Shown here: piece by piece, positions 49,552 to 57,273 of the stretch
Layout: each line of letters begins with the position of its first letter
How positions within the stretch are numbered: position 1 is the first letter of the stretch
From: Prochlorococcus sp. RS04
GTDB taxonomy: Bacteria; Cyanobacteriota; Cyanobacteriia; PCC-6307; Cyanobiaceae
Assembly: GCF_001989455.1 (NCBI RefSeq)
Contig: NZ_CP018346.1
Coordinates: 1,488,001-1,552,000 of the forward strand
Length of the DNA stretch: 64,000 bases
Direction: 5' to 3'
Position numbers and translations under genes: made by a program
The notes under the pieces: model-generated
Told to the model about the DNA's origin: nothing
Seen by the model: the letters and a program-made list of their open reading frames with translations, nothing else
Database searches by the model: none

Positions 49552-49662
49552 CTTTTAAATTACCTACGGAGTAAATTAAATACATCAGAAACTCCTCACA
49601 CACTTTTTTCTGATAACTTTAAAAGTACTCAACTGCAATGTTTGAGTACTTTTTGTATTTTT
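49552..49662 (+). ncRNA. candidate small RNA carrying the Yfr1 core motif
   Basis: A TATACT -10 box at 49541-49546 is followed by about 110 bases without a credible reading frame. A hairpin (stem ATCAGAA 49584-49590 with TTCTGAT 49608-49614) shows ACTCCTCACAC in its 17-base loop (49591-49601), identical to the Yfr1 motif. A 12-pair terminator hairpin (49621-49653) then runs into a T-rich tract. A GGAGT at 49568-49572 could instead pair with ACTCC of the motif, giving an alternative fold. Confidence 0.6.
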
Positions 49663-49736
49663 TTGCGATGTGACAGTTAAGATAGAGGTCTATTAGGCAT
49701 TACATATTTTGAAATTAAGTGTGATATTAAGTTTGT

Positions 49737-49830
49737 GTGTAGGAGGAATTGATTCATTTCAGTGGAAACAAGGAAACACTTGATTTAAATCAATTTTAAA
49801 AAGATCTCTCTCTGAGGGGTCTTTTTTTTT
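49737..49830 (+). ncRNA. candidate Yfr2-family small RNA
   Basis: A TATTAA box at 49725-49730 precedes a stem AATTGATT/AATCAATT (49747-49754 with 49788-49795). An inner stem AGTG/CACT encloses the loop GAAACAAGGAAA (49765-49776), and a terminator hairpin with T-run follows (49798-49830). The length of about 94 bases and the repeated GGAAAC in the loop match my recollection of the Yfr2-Yfr5 family of Prochlorococcus. No reading frame is apparent. The 129 bases between this RNA and the DUF1499 gene contain nothing else I can identify. Confidence 0.65.
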
Positions 49831-49959
49831 GGGTTATTAGAAATAAATATTAAATTCTGAATATAAAAACATATATGCTTTCTTCCAAAATAATTAGATA
49901 CGTCATTACAAATTAGTAATTTAATTCGTTAGATTATGCTTCGTTAAATATTTCTGTTA

Positions 49960-50343
49960 ATGAAAATACTTTTTTTAGCAATTTTAATTTGTTCAAGCTT
50001 TTTATTCCCTTCTTCATCATTTGCCTCACATGTAGAACTAAAACCTTGTGTAGAGATCGCTCATTGTGTACGCGAAGAATGGGAGGTTAACAATATTGAG
50101 AAACCTTTTGAAGAGATTAAAACATTTATCGAAAACACTCCAAGAACTGAGATTGTAGAAATAGATGGCGATTATCTTCATGCTGAGGCAACCAGTAAAT
50201 GGATGAAGTATGTAGACGACTTAGAAGTATCCTTTCTACCTGAATCAAACATCTTATCAATAAGATCAGAATCAAGAGTTGGAGAAAGTGATTTGGGAGT
50301 GAATCAAAAAAGAGTTGATTTACTAAAATCAAAAATGTTTTAA
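49960..50343 (+). CDS. DUF1499 family secreted protein
   Basis: A 127-residue protein with a signal peptide (about residues 1-22) and the DUF1499 core, IVEIDGDYLHAEATSKWMKYVDDLEVSFLPE and a C-terminal SRVGESDLGVNQKRVD. The function of this common photosynthetic-organism family is not known; no catalytic motif is apparent. Confidence 0.9.
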   Translation: MKILFLAILICSSFLFPSSSFASHVELKPCVEIAHCVREEWEVNNIEKPFEEIKTFIENTPRTEIVEIDGDYLHAEATSKWMKYVDDLEVSFLPESNILSIRSESRVGESDLGVNQKRVDLLKSKMF

Positions 50344-50483
50344 GATAAAAAAGTTAAAAAAAATTTTATTTTTATTGTTTTTTGTATAACTTTTCCATTT
50401 TTAAAAAAAATTAGCAGATAAAAAAGTGATAATTGTCATCATGCCTTGAATAATGGCAAATTTATTAGATTTTCTCTGAAAAG

Positions 50484-50768
50484 ATGATCATAAATTTTAT
50501 ATATTTATTGTTATCTAGTTTTGTTTTTTTCTGGTTTTATATAAATATTAAAAAAACTGGAGTTAAATGGATAATCAAAGGTCTTTTGCAAATTGGAATA
50601 TTGGTATTATTCATTGGAGGGTTTTTCAAAATATTTTTCACCTTACCCCCTAATTTATTTATAAAAATATTTTTTTTTATTATTTATACATGGTGCACTG
50701 TTGGAATAAATGTAAATTTCATGATCCCTTTGATTAGTTTGATTGACCAAAAAATAGTAAAAAAATAA
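50484..50768 (+). CDS. small membrane protein, three spans
   Basis: A 94-residue, extremely hydrophobic protein with helices at about residues 2-20, 32-52 and 60-85. No family recognised. The 140-base gap before it is AT-rich with no other feature I can support. Confidence 0.6.
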   Translation: MIINFIYLLLSSFVFFWFYINIKKTGVKWIIKGLLQIGILVLFIGGFFKIFFTLPPNLFIKIFFFIIYTWCTVGINVNFMIPLISLIDQKIVKK

Positions 50769-50827
50769 AACTAAAATATGCCTTAATTCTCAGTACAAAA
50801 ATAAATCTATTTCTTTAATCTGCAATA

Positions 50828-50953
50828 TTAAAATTTATAGGATTTATTTTTTCCTTTTGAAAGTCTTTTTCTTGTATACCTAGTCTTTAATGCCAAGTCT
50901 GTCATTATATATATTCCAAATAAAAGAAGGATTATTCCAATAAAGTATTTCAT
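50828..50953 (-). CDS. 41-residue single-span membrane protein
   Basis: Encodes a 41-residue protein with one helix (FIGIILLLFGIYIMTDLAL) and a strongly basic C-terminal tail rich in Lys and Arg. Positioned 17 bases downstream of the OsmC gene on the same strand, so probably on its transcript. Function unknown. Confidence 0.6.
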   Translation of the reverse strand: MKYFIGIILLLFGIYIMTDLALKTRYTRKRLSKGKNKSYKF

Positions 50954-50970
50954 TATTTTTTATGTAATTA

Positions 50971-51390
50971 CTATGTTTGAGATTTATAATTATGCCAACT
51001 AATTTTAATATCTATTTCTTGAGATAAATTTCTTGTGACTGGACATTCTTTGGAAGCTTTTTTCAAAAAATCAATAGTTTCATTAGAAGTGTTCTTTGGT
51101 ATAAAAATATCTATTATTAGTTCTTTTATCTTCCTCTCGCTATTTTGTGTCATTACTTTTTCAATATTTAAATATATACCTTTCAAATCAAATCCTTTCA
51201 ATTTAGCTTTGATGGCCATAATGGTTAGCAGGCAAGTACCTAGAGATGTTGCTAATAAATCAGTTGGAGAAAAACTTTCACCTTTACCGCAGTGATCTAA
51301 AGGTGCATCAGTTCTAATAAGACTTCCAGATTGTAGATGAATAGCCTCACAGTTTAAATTTCCTAAATAAGAACATTTAACTTTAGTCAT
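50971..51390 (-). CDS. OsmC/Ohr-family peroxidase-like protein
   Basis: A 139-residue OsmC-fold protein with two conserved redox cysteines, one in LGTCLLTIMAIKAK and the other in KECPVTRNL, plus the preceding FSPTDLLATS. Family members reduce organic or inorganic peroxides. It may protect against photo-oxidative stress. A small membrane protein gene follows closely on the same strand. Confidence 0.92.
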   Translation of the reverse strand: MTKVKCSYLGNLNCEAIHLQSGSLIRTDAPLDHCGKGESFSPTDLLATSLGTCLLTIMAIKAKLKGFDLKGIYLNIEKVMTQNSERKIKELIIDIFIPKNTSNETIDFLKKASKECPVTRNLSQEIDIKISWHNYKSQT

Positions 51391-51517
51391 TTTAAAAAAT
51401 TAAATTAGGAAAATATTATTAGTAAAAAATTATGGAACATAACAAGATTATTGATGAGAAATTTTTTATTTGCATATTAGTGGAGTATTAAGGAAATTCA
51501 TCATTCAAGTTTTGAAA

Positions 51518-51760
51518 TCAGTTTTTATATCCATATTCCTCTAAGCAATACTCAATTAATTCAATTGATTTATTAAGAGTTCTTTTATTTTTATTTTCTA
51601 GATCGAAACATTCATTTAAAACACGTATAGATTCATTTAAGAATGATTCTTCTTTATTTTTTATATCTTTAACTTGATTTATATAAATTAATTTTTTAAT
51701 CCCAATTAGGGAAAATATGATTATTGATATTGTAAAAATTGCTATTTTGAATTTATTCAT
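51518..51760 (-). CDS. small anchored protein with Cys
   Basis: An 80-residue protein from the ATG at 51760 (a TTG at 51778 is possible but less likely). It has an N-terminal hydrophobic helix (about residues 3-22) and a charged coiled-coil-like remainder with ECFDLENKN and a C-terminal ECLEEYGYKN-type ending with Cys. Function unknown. Confidence 0.65.
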   Translation of the reverse strand: MNKFKIAIFTISIIIFSLIGIKKLIYINQVKDIKNKEESFLNESIRVLNECFDLENKNKRTLNKSIELIEYCLEEYGYKN

Positions 51761-51824
51761 ACAATTAGTTATTACCAATATTTTAATTTACTTAATATCT
51801 GAAAACTTTACATAGCTTATAGAA

Positions 51825-51926
51825 CTAAGTAATTACATACGTAGCTGCTGTTATTGCTATGGCAGTAATTGAAATGAAGATGTATGGAACAACCTTTAAA
51901 GGTATATATAGATTATTTTTAGACAT
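51825..51926 (-). CDS. 33-residue single-span membrane protein
   Basis: Encodes MSKNNLYIPLKVVPYIFISI followed by a hydrophobic stretch to the C-terminus. Its size and shape resemble small photosynthetic-complex subunits, but I cannot match it to a known Psa, Psb, Pet or Ndh protein. Coding potential rests on length and composition only. Confidence 0.45.
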   Translation of the reverse strand: MSKNNLYIPLKVVPYIFISITAIAITAATYVIT

Positions 51927-52041
51927 AACTAGAACCTTTATACAAATAATTACATTCCCTTTAAACTTTATAAGTCTTCAAATATACAAATTAATTTTCT
52001 TTGTATAAATTCAATCCTTTTAAAGATTAACAAATTTATAT

Positions 52042-52248
52042 TCATTGAATTTTCATTAAATAAAGTATCTCTAAATCTTGTCTTGAGTCCGATATTTTTC
52101 TTTTTAAAAAGATTAATTCTTCTTGGCTCATTTTTGATTCTTTTATAATCAATTCTGCTTGTTCAATAGCATGTTCTATATTTCTAATTTTAATATCTCT
52201 TATTGAGGGATCATCTTTACATGCTTTTTTAGTATTTGCATCTAACAT
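52042..52248 (-). CDS. small helical protein, unknown
   Basis: A 68-residue soluble protein that is mainly amphipathic helix (IRNIEHAIEQAELIIKESKM and ISDSRQDLEILYLMKIQ), suggesting a helical hairpin or coiled coil. No signal peptide. Function unknown. Confidence 0.65.
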   Translation of the reverse strand: MLDANTKKACKDDPSIRDIKIRNIEHAIEQAELIIKESKMSQEELIFLKRKISDSRQDLEILYLMKIQ

Positions 52249-52283
52249 ATGTACGAAAATATTACCTTGAATATAATCTAATT

Positions 52284-52393
52284 TAAAACTTCATTATGCT
52301 ACAACCGCAAATTTAATTAAAATAAATTATTATTAAATTAAGAACTTTAACCTTAGCTAACCCTCTCTTCAATTGATCGAGTGGGTTTTTTTT
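52284..52393 (+). ncRNA. candidate small transcript ending in a strong terminator
   Basis: A perfect TATAAT at 52272-52277 is followed 82 bases later by a terminator hairpin, AACCCTCTC / GAGTGGGTT (52359-52387, one mismatch), and eight T. No reading frame occupies the interval, and the upstream gene is on the other strand. The box and terminator therefore define a possible RNA of about 110 bases. Confidence 0.45.
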
Positions 52394-52427
52394 ATGGTGT
52401 AATATACTCCTAGCATTTACTATTAAT

Positions 52428-52802
52428 TTGGAAGATTCAAAACTTAATCCTGAGGAAAATAATTCAATCGAATCGTTCCCCAATTTGAATGAAGACAATA
52501 AAGATCTTAATGAGGGGAATAAAAAAGAAGAAAATGTTAAGGCATTTACAGAATTTCTAGAGAAAGCAAGTAATCAAGATTCTTCAGAAGAAAAAGTAAA
52601 ACTTGATTCTGAACAACAAAAACTAAAAATTGACAAATCACTTTTTAAAAGATTTCTTAATAATGGATTTGATGGCATTTCAACTAATCCAAACTATAAA
52701 ATGTTGGCATTATTAATAGTCCTTTTAATTAATCTGTCTCTATTTTTTGTAATTGGCAATATGGGTAAAGCGTTTTTAAGAAGTGCAGGAATTATGGGTT
52801 AA
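52428..52802 (+). CDS. tail-anchored acidic protein, unknown
   Basis: A 124-residue protein from a TTG start. The first 75 residues are acidic, Asn/Glu/Lys-rich and probably disordered. A single hydrophobic helix lies at about residues 93-110, giving a tail-anchored layout. A TATACT box lies about 25 bases upstream. Function unknown. Confidence 0.7.
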   Translation: MEDSKLNPEENNSIESFPNLNEDNKDLNEGNKKEENVKAFTEFLEKASNQDSSEEKVKLDSEQQKLKIDKSLFKRFLNNGFDGISTNPNYKMLALLIVLLINLSLFFVIGNMGKAFLRSAGIMG

Positions 52803-52898
52803 AAATTATTTATTTCTTTTTGGATATTCATCTTTACAATTTTGATTCTTCAAATGAAACTGTGATATTTTCTTGTCAAATTAATATTTAAAAAAAAT

Positions 52899-53060
52899 TT
52901 GGATAATAAAGAGCCAGAAAATCCAGTAGTTTATCTTTCTAATTTAGTCAAAAAATTAGATGTAAAAAACAGAAATGGTTTAGTAGCCTTAGCAATAGTA
53001 AACCTTTTAGTGATTCTTTTATTTAAATTTTATTTAAAAGGATCAGGATTATTATCTTGA
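52899..53060 (+). CDS. 53-residue tail-anchored protein
   Basis: Encodes a 53-residue protein from a TTG start, with a short acidic N-terminus, a basic stretch and a C-terminal helix (LVALAIVNLLVILLFKFYL). Its layout parallels the preceding tail-anchored protein. Function unknown. Confidence 0.55.
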   Translation: MDNKEPENPVVYLSNLVKKLDVKNRNGLVALAIVNLLVILLFKFYLKGSGLLS

Positions 53061-53078
53061 ATTTAACTGCTGGTAGTA

Positions 53079-53393
53079 TTATTCAGCATTCTCAAATTGT
53101 TTTGCTAATCTAAATGCCTTCTTAATTATTAGAAAGCCACCATATGCTCCTGCCAGTAAAGGTAATACTATTAAAGGGTTAGGGGAATAATTTGAATAAT
53201 TTTTCACACCCTCAACATATTCATAACCTGAGCATTTAAGAAATATAAAGCTAAAAAATGTGATACTCCAACCAATGATTGATAAAAAGCCACCTTTTTT
53301 ATCTCCTTCGTAGAATCTGTCTAGACCTAAGCCCCAACCTCCTATTAGGAATATTCCTCTAACAACTGAATTTTTTTCTTGATTTCTAAGCAT
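53079..53393 (-). CDS. TM2-domain membrane protein
   Basis: A 104-residue protein with the TM2 pattern: a first helix FLIGGWGLGLDRFYEGDKKGG, then a second helix SIIGWSITFFSFIFL and a third near the C-terminus. The domain is widespread without a settled function. Convergent with the small tail-anchored gene, 18 bases apart. Confidence 0.82.
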   Translation of the reverse strand: MLRNQEKNSVVRGIFLIGGWGLGLDRFYEGDKKGGFLSIIGWSITFFSFIFLKCSGYEYVEGVKNYSNYSPNPLIVLPLLAGAYGGFLIIKKAFRLAKQFENAE

Positions 53394-53522
53394 AATAAAA
53401 AAATGTTCATAATGAACATAACCTATTTGTATTTAAGATGTGAGATGTTTTTATTAATTAATCTTTAAAATAAATTTTTGATGGTTTTTTTTTAATTACA
53501 AAATTATTATTCAGTGTTTTAG

Positions 53523-54293
53523 TTAACCATTAGAGATTGTATTTGAATTCAACATGGAAATTGAAGGCCTTATATAAATAAAAATAGACCCATACATATC
53601 CTGCATTATTCTCATTTCATCGTCTAAATATACAATTGAAACCTGGCAATTTGGCGATTCTTTATTCCAAGGTAACTTATTCCATACCTCTTTAACTGGA
53701 TACCATCTATCCATAAGTAATTCACTAAATAATGGAATCTTATTAAGTCCATCAACTTTGGAAACTTTTGTCTTTTGTAAGTTCATATCAAGTAAATTAT
53801 TTCTTAAAACTAAATCACTTGCTACGGTTATTACTCTTCCACCAAAAGTAGGCAATAGTTTGAACCAACCCAAGATAGGAATTGTTGTGAGCCCAAATAT
53901 TGTAGTGTCAAAAGTAGATATAAATTCTTTTTTTTCAAAATCAATCTTTTGAGCAATTCTCCCAATAGTTGATATGCCAAAGGATCCTACTTGCAATTGA
54001 TGTAATTTAAAAAAAAGATTACTTTTAAATTCATCATTTAATGCCTTTTCAATAGCAAGGAAGAAAGGAGAACTTCGAAATAATTCAACATTAGAAAAAA
54101 TCAATTCCCACTCTCCAGACAATAATTCTTCTGACATTTCAAAACTAAAATCCTTAAGAGCATCAATCAATTTATCCATTTCATTAGCTTTTTCCTCATA
54201 CATAGGAGAAATTAATTTATTTAATCTTTGCCCTCTATCTGTAACAGCAGCTATTTTATATATATTTGACTTTATCTCTCCAATTTCTTTCAT
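53523..54293 (-). CDS. PAP/fibrillin-family protein
   Basis: A 256-residue plastid-lipid-associated (fibrillin) protein. The N-terminal helix IYKIAAVTDRGQRL and the strand LSGEWELIFSNVELFRSSPFFLAIEKAL are typical. Members are thought to bind lipids or quinones around thylakoids and to act under light stress. A second fibrillin occurs at 56722-57264. Confidence 0.9.
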   Translation of the reverse strand: MKEIGEIKSNIYKIAAVTDRGQRLNKLISPMYEEKANEMDKLIDALKDFSFEMSEELLSGEWELIFSNVELFRSSPFFLAIEKALNDEFKSNLFFKLHQLQVGSFGISTIGRIAQKIDFEKKEFISTFDTTIFGLTTIPILGWFKLLPTFGGRVITVASDLVLRNNLLDMNLQKTKVSKVDGLNKIPLFSELLMDRWYPVKEVWNKLPWNKESPNCQVSIVYLDDEMRIMQDMYGSIFIYIRPSISMLNSNTISNG

Positions 54294-54378
54294 AATTACA
54301 ATACAAGAAATACTGATTAATCTTAGGAATTTAATTTGAAGTTGATGGCAATTTTAATAATGCTGGTAATAAAATCAA

Positions 54379-54561
54379 TTAATATTCTCCCCACCTTTTA
54401 CCAATATCAAAACCCCATTCAGTGGTTAATCTAATTACTTCATCATGATTCTTGCATTTTGAAAGGGATAACTTTTTACTAGGATTATTTTTTATTAGCT
54501 CAGCAATTTGATTAAGTTGCTCTATTTTTTTTAGAAAATTACTTAGATCTTTATCTGACAT
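54379..54561 (-). CDS. Nif11-like small protein
   Basis: A 60-residue protein whose pattern (SDKDLSNFLKKIEQL, then HDEVIRLTTEWGFDI near the end) resembles the Nif11 domain. In other cyanobacteria that domain forms leader peptides for modified peptides. Here no double-glycine cleavage site or core follows, so it is probably a free-standing Nif11-type protein. A 35-residue membrane protein gene lies four bases upstream. Confidence 0.75.
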   Translation of the reverse strand: MSDKDLSNFLKKIEQLNQIAELIKNNPSKKLSLSKCKNHDEVIRLTTEWGFDIGKRWGEY

Positions 54562-54565
54562 TTAT

Positions 54566-54673
54566 CTAGGAAGTAAATTTTTGATCATAAGTAAATATGT
54601 AATAAAGAACCCAGGCAACACCAATAATAAGAATTGCAATCATTATATTTACTGACCAAACCACTTCTATCAT
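54566..54673 (-). CDS. 35-residue single-span membrane protein
   Basis: Encodes MIEVVWSVNIMIAILIIGVA and a short tail, one transmembrane helix. Its stop is four bases before the start of the Nif11-like gene, indicating a two-gene transcript. Function unknown. Confidence 0.55.
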   Translation of the reverse strand: MIEVVWSVNIMIAILIIGVAWVLYYIFTYDQKFTS

Positions 54674-54799
54674 GAAATTTTTCTTATATATTTTTAATAT
54701 ATCCAAAATTTAAATTAAATTAACCGTTAATAATTTAAAACAAGAACAATACACTACTTTTGCTAAGTGTATAAAATAGTCTTAAATAGTTTAAAAATT

Positions 54800-54979
54800 A
54801 TGGGAGAAGCTAAGAGAAGGGAAGAGTTAGGCTTACCACCTAGAGAAAAGAAAAAGGAAAAACAAATATCGAAAAATCAACTAAACAAAATTTTAAATAA
54901 ATATCCTTATTTACCTTTCATTTTAGGTTTTTCATTACTAGCAATATTAATTATCGATTTAGTTAATTACTACAAATAG
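54800..54979 (+). CDS. DUF2839-like small protein
   Basis: A 59-residue protein starting MGEAKRREELGLPPREK, the characteristic N-terminus of the cyanobacterial DUF2839 family, followed by a C-terminal hydrophobic helix. I place the start at this ATG rather than at an upstream GTG at 54767, because the family begins here. Function unknown. Confidence 0.8.
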   Translation: MGEAKRREELGLPPREKKKEKQISKNQLNKILNKYPYLPFILGFSLLAILIIDLVNYYK

Positions 54980-55021
54980 ATATATAAAAAGGGGATACTT
55001 TTAGCAGAAGAGAAGATTATC

Positions 55022-55035
55022 TTCGCAATTGCGAA
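55022..55035 (+). terminator. short palindromic hairpin, possible terminator
   Basis: TTCGCAATTGCGAA forms a five-pair hairpin followed within four bases by a T-run, between the DUF2839-like gene and a secreted protein gene. It is short, so an operator-like role cannot be excluded. Confidence 0.45.
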
Positions 55036-55064
55036 ATTATTTTTCCATAATAAAAATAAAACTC

Positions 55065-55247
55065 ATGAAACCGATTAACACCTCATGCGCCTTAATTTTA
55101 GGGGTACTAACTTTGTTTTCAACATCTAATGCAAATGCAGGTGGCTGCAGTTCTCACACTGAGAAGAAGGCAGAAATTGAATGCTTGTCTGATGATAAAA
55201 AATGTATAGAAGCGAAAAAAGAATCACTATACAAAGTTGAGGCCTAA
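55065..55247 (+). CDS. secreted small Cys protein
   Basis: A 60-residue protein with a signal peptide ending SNANAGG and a mature part with GGCSSH, ECLSDD and KCIEAKK, i.e. three spaced Cys. It resembles in layout the secreted protein at 41215-41436. Start taken at the ATG; a TTG at 55029 is in frame. Its stop is directly followed by the ATG of the next gene, so the two are coupled. Confidence 0.72.
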   Translation: MKPINTSCALILGVLTLFSTSNANAGGCSSHTEKKAEIECLSDDKKCIEAKKESLYKVEA

Positions 55248-55550
55248 ATGTTTGATAATATTGGAACTGCTCTAGTACAGGCATTAGGCTTCTTTGCTGT
55301 TTTTGGTTTTTTTGTATATCAAACTTTATTTGCAGATAGCAAACCCAAAAATTCAAAATCAAATCCTAAAAAAACAAAGATTTCCGACAAAAAAGAATCA
55401 ATTAAAAAAGAACCTAAAAAAGGCTTATTTAACAGAAAATCTAAACCTGTTGAAGAGAATTTAACAGTCCAAAAAAAGGGATTATTTGGGAGAAAAAAAG
55501 AAGTTATTAAAGAAGAGATTAAACCAAAGAAAAAAGGTTGGTTTAAATAG
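55248..55550 (+). CDS. membrane protein with basic KKGLF repeats
   Basis: A 100-residue protein with one transmembrane helix (about residues 6-29) and a very basic tail. The tail carries the repeated element KKGLFNRK, KKGLFGRK and KKKGWFK, spaced roughly 20 residues apart. The repeat may bind nucleic acid or acidic lipids. No known family. It begins at the base after the stop of the secreted Cys protein. Confidence 0.72.
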   Translation: MFDNIGTALVQALGFFAVFGFFVYQTLFADSKPKNSKSNPKKTKISDKKESIKKEPKKGLFNRKSKPVEENLTVQKKGLFGRKKEVIKEEIKPKKKGWFK

Positions 55551-55636
55551 GTAAAGGTACTTAAACTCTTTTTTGATATCTTTTATACAAAAACTTTTTT
55601 TAGTAACTTTATAATTTATATAAGATAATAACCAAA

Positions 55637-55771
55637 ATGAACCATAGAGAAATCACAAAAAAATATAGCGAATTACTTAACAGGGCTGAGTTTGCTACTG
55701 GCCGTAAGGAAGTTGTAGGTCTTTTAAAAAAAGCTGCCAAATTGAAATCTCAGATTGAAATCAATTATTAG
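55637..55771 (+). CDS. 44-residue helical protein
   Basis: Encodes MNHREITKKYSELLNRAEFA and VVGLLKKAAKLKSQIEINY, two amphipathic helices. It looks like a conserved small soluble cyanobacterial protein but I cannot assign a function. Confidence 0.6.
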   Translation: MNHREITKKYSELLNRAEFATGRKEVVGLLKKAAKLKSQIEINY

Positions 55772-55856
55772 ATTTTAAAATTAGTTTAATTCTAAATGTA
55801 AAAAATTTTTTTAAATAAGTTTTTACATGAGATAATCTGCTTAGATTATTTTTCTT

Positions 55857-56039
55857 ATGAATAAAAAAGGTTATACAACCGAAAGCGGTGGTAGACAAAA
55901 TGGTTTTGCAATTGAACCAGAAATTAATCCCATATCAGAAGGCGAATCAAAGAAATCCATATTTTTGTTTATTGGAATATTATTACCTTTTCTAATAGGC
56001 GGTTTTTATTATTTAAGGACTCTGAATATATTCAGATAA
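55857..56039 (+). CDS. Ssl1498-type small thylakoid protein
   Basis: A 60-residue protein beginning KKGYTTESGGRQNGFAIEPE, which matches the N-terminus of the Ssl1498 light-harvesting-like family. One hydrophobic helix (about residues 34-53) follows. The Hli-type chlorophyll-binding motif is not present. Photosystem association is inferred from the family only. Convergent with the next small gene, one base apart. Confidence 0.75.
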   Translation: MNKKGYTTESGGRQNGFAIEPEINPISEGESKKSIFLFIGILLPFLIGGFYYLRTLNIFR

Positions 56040-56040
56040 T

Positions 56041-56220
56041 TTATAAGCCATTTTTAGTAATATAATCTTCTGAGCTAACAATATCTTGCATTAAGCTCTC
56101 TGATGAAGGATTAAATCCATTTTGCTCTAAAAAAGATTTAACCTTTTCAAATTTTTGCTGAATTTTTTTTGTATATGGAGTTGTCATCAAATAATCGTCC
56201 TTTTCTGTTGAATAGTTCAT
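56041..56220 (-). CDS. 59-residue soluble protein, unknown
   Basis: Encodes a charged 59-residue protein with a helix TKKIQQKFEKVKSFLEQNGF and no signal or membrane segment. It ends one base after the convergent Ssl1498-like gene. Function unknown. Confidence 0.6.
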   Translation of the reverse strand: MNYSTEKDDYLMTTPYTKKIQQKFEKVKSFLEQNGFNPSSESLMQDIVSSEDYITKNGL

Positions 56221-56357
56221 TTGATTAACGAATTACTTTTACAATTAAATTTTGCAAAATATGCTATTGCTGGTGAAGTTATAAATATTACATAAATAAT
56301 TTAATAGTAATAAATACTTATAAGTTGATTGTGTGAGGTTGATATGGGTTGATTTTT

Positions 56358-56642
56358 TTAAAAAGTACTTATAGTAACTAGTTCCATTAAATCTCTAGAC
56401 TGCAGATATTTTTGAAATACTTCAGAATAAAATGCTTTTTTAGCAGCAAATTTTGATTCGAATTCAATTACTAATCCAAGCTGCCCTCCATCCCATTCAT
56501 TTGAGGTTGATTCTTGTATTAAATCTCTTTTTACTATTACTCCTCCCACAGATTTAATCCAAGGCAATACTGTCCTTATATATTCCAGAAATAAATCAGC
56601 ATTTGGAATTGAAATTTTCTTAAGCCAATAGCTCTTTGTCAT
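56358..56642 (-). CDS. DUF1330-like protein
   Basis: A 94-residue ferredoxin-like-fold protein resembling DUF1330: FLEYIRTVLPWIKSVGGVIVKRD, then GQLGLVIEFESKFAAKKAFYSEVF. Start at the ATG at 56642; the TTG before it is unlikely. Function unknown. Confidence 0.8.
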   Translation of the reverse strand: MTKSYWLKKISIPNADLFLEYIRTVLPWIKSVGGVIVKRDLIQESTSNEWDGGQLGLVIEFESKFAAKKAFYSEVFQKYLQSRDLMELVTISTF

Positions 56643-56721
56643 CAAATCAACATATTCTGGGTAGAATATAGCACATGGAGGTAAGTATTTATCCTTAGCT
56701 ATATACTCCAGCTTTTATTAA

Positions 56722-57264
56722 ATGGAAACCGAAAGTGATTTATTAAATTTACTTCTTAAATCTCCAAATTCAGAGGGTATACGTAATATTGCCGAACAAC
56801 TTGAAATTGATCATAATTTTTCCTTTAGCAAAGATAGAAATGATTTGCAGGGTGTTTGGGAGCTCAGGTGGAGTAGTTCTAATAGTCCTTTTTTAAAATA
56901 TTCTCCTCTCATTGATAACCTTCAAATTCTTGATCCCTTTAATTTAAATGGTCTTAATTTACTTAAACCTAGAGGAATAAGATCAATTATTGGTACTGGT
57001 ATTTTAATAAGACTTAATTACATTAATGAAAAAAAAATTGGGGTCAAATTTACACATGCTGGTGTTATAGGTCCTAAATTTGGAAGAAAAAATATAAAGG
57101 TTATGAAAGAAATTAATAATGAACAATTAGGGTGGTTAGAGATAACTTATTTAAGTAATAATCTTAGAATTTGCAGAGGTGATAAAGGAACTTTATTTGT
57201 TTTAAGAAAAATAAATTCTCCGACTTTATTCAATAATTTTAAAGAATTTATTAAAATCTATTAG
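56722..57264 (+). CDS. PAP/fibrillin-family protein, second copy
   Basis: A 180-residue fibrillin-type protein with LLLKSPNSEGIRNIAEQL and the characteristic strand LQGVWELRWSSSNSPFLKYSP. It is shorter than the copy at 53523-54293 and lacks that protein's C-terminal extension. Lipid or pigment binding at thylakoids is the family expectation. Confidence 0.88.
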   Translation: METESDLLNLLLKSPNSEGIRNIAEQLEIDHNFSFSKDRNDLQGVWELRWSSSNSPFLKYSPLIDNLQILDPFNLNGLNLLKPRGIRSIIGTGILIRLNYINEKKIGVKFTHAGVIGPKFGRKNIKVMKEINNEQLGWLEITYLSNNLRICRGDKGTLFVLRKINSPTLFNNFKEFIKIY

Positions 57265-57273
57265 AAATATAAA

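Noticed and set aside
56331-56338. GTGTGAGG as a Yfr1 target site
   Set aside because: It complements eight bases of the Yfr1 motif but lies in a gene-free stretch after a convergent pair, not at a start codon or in a leader.
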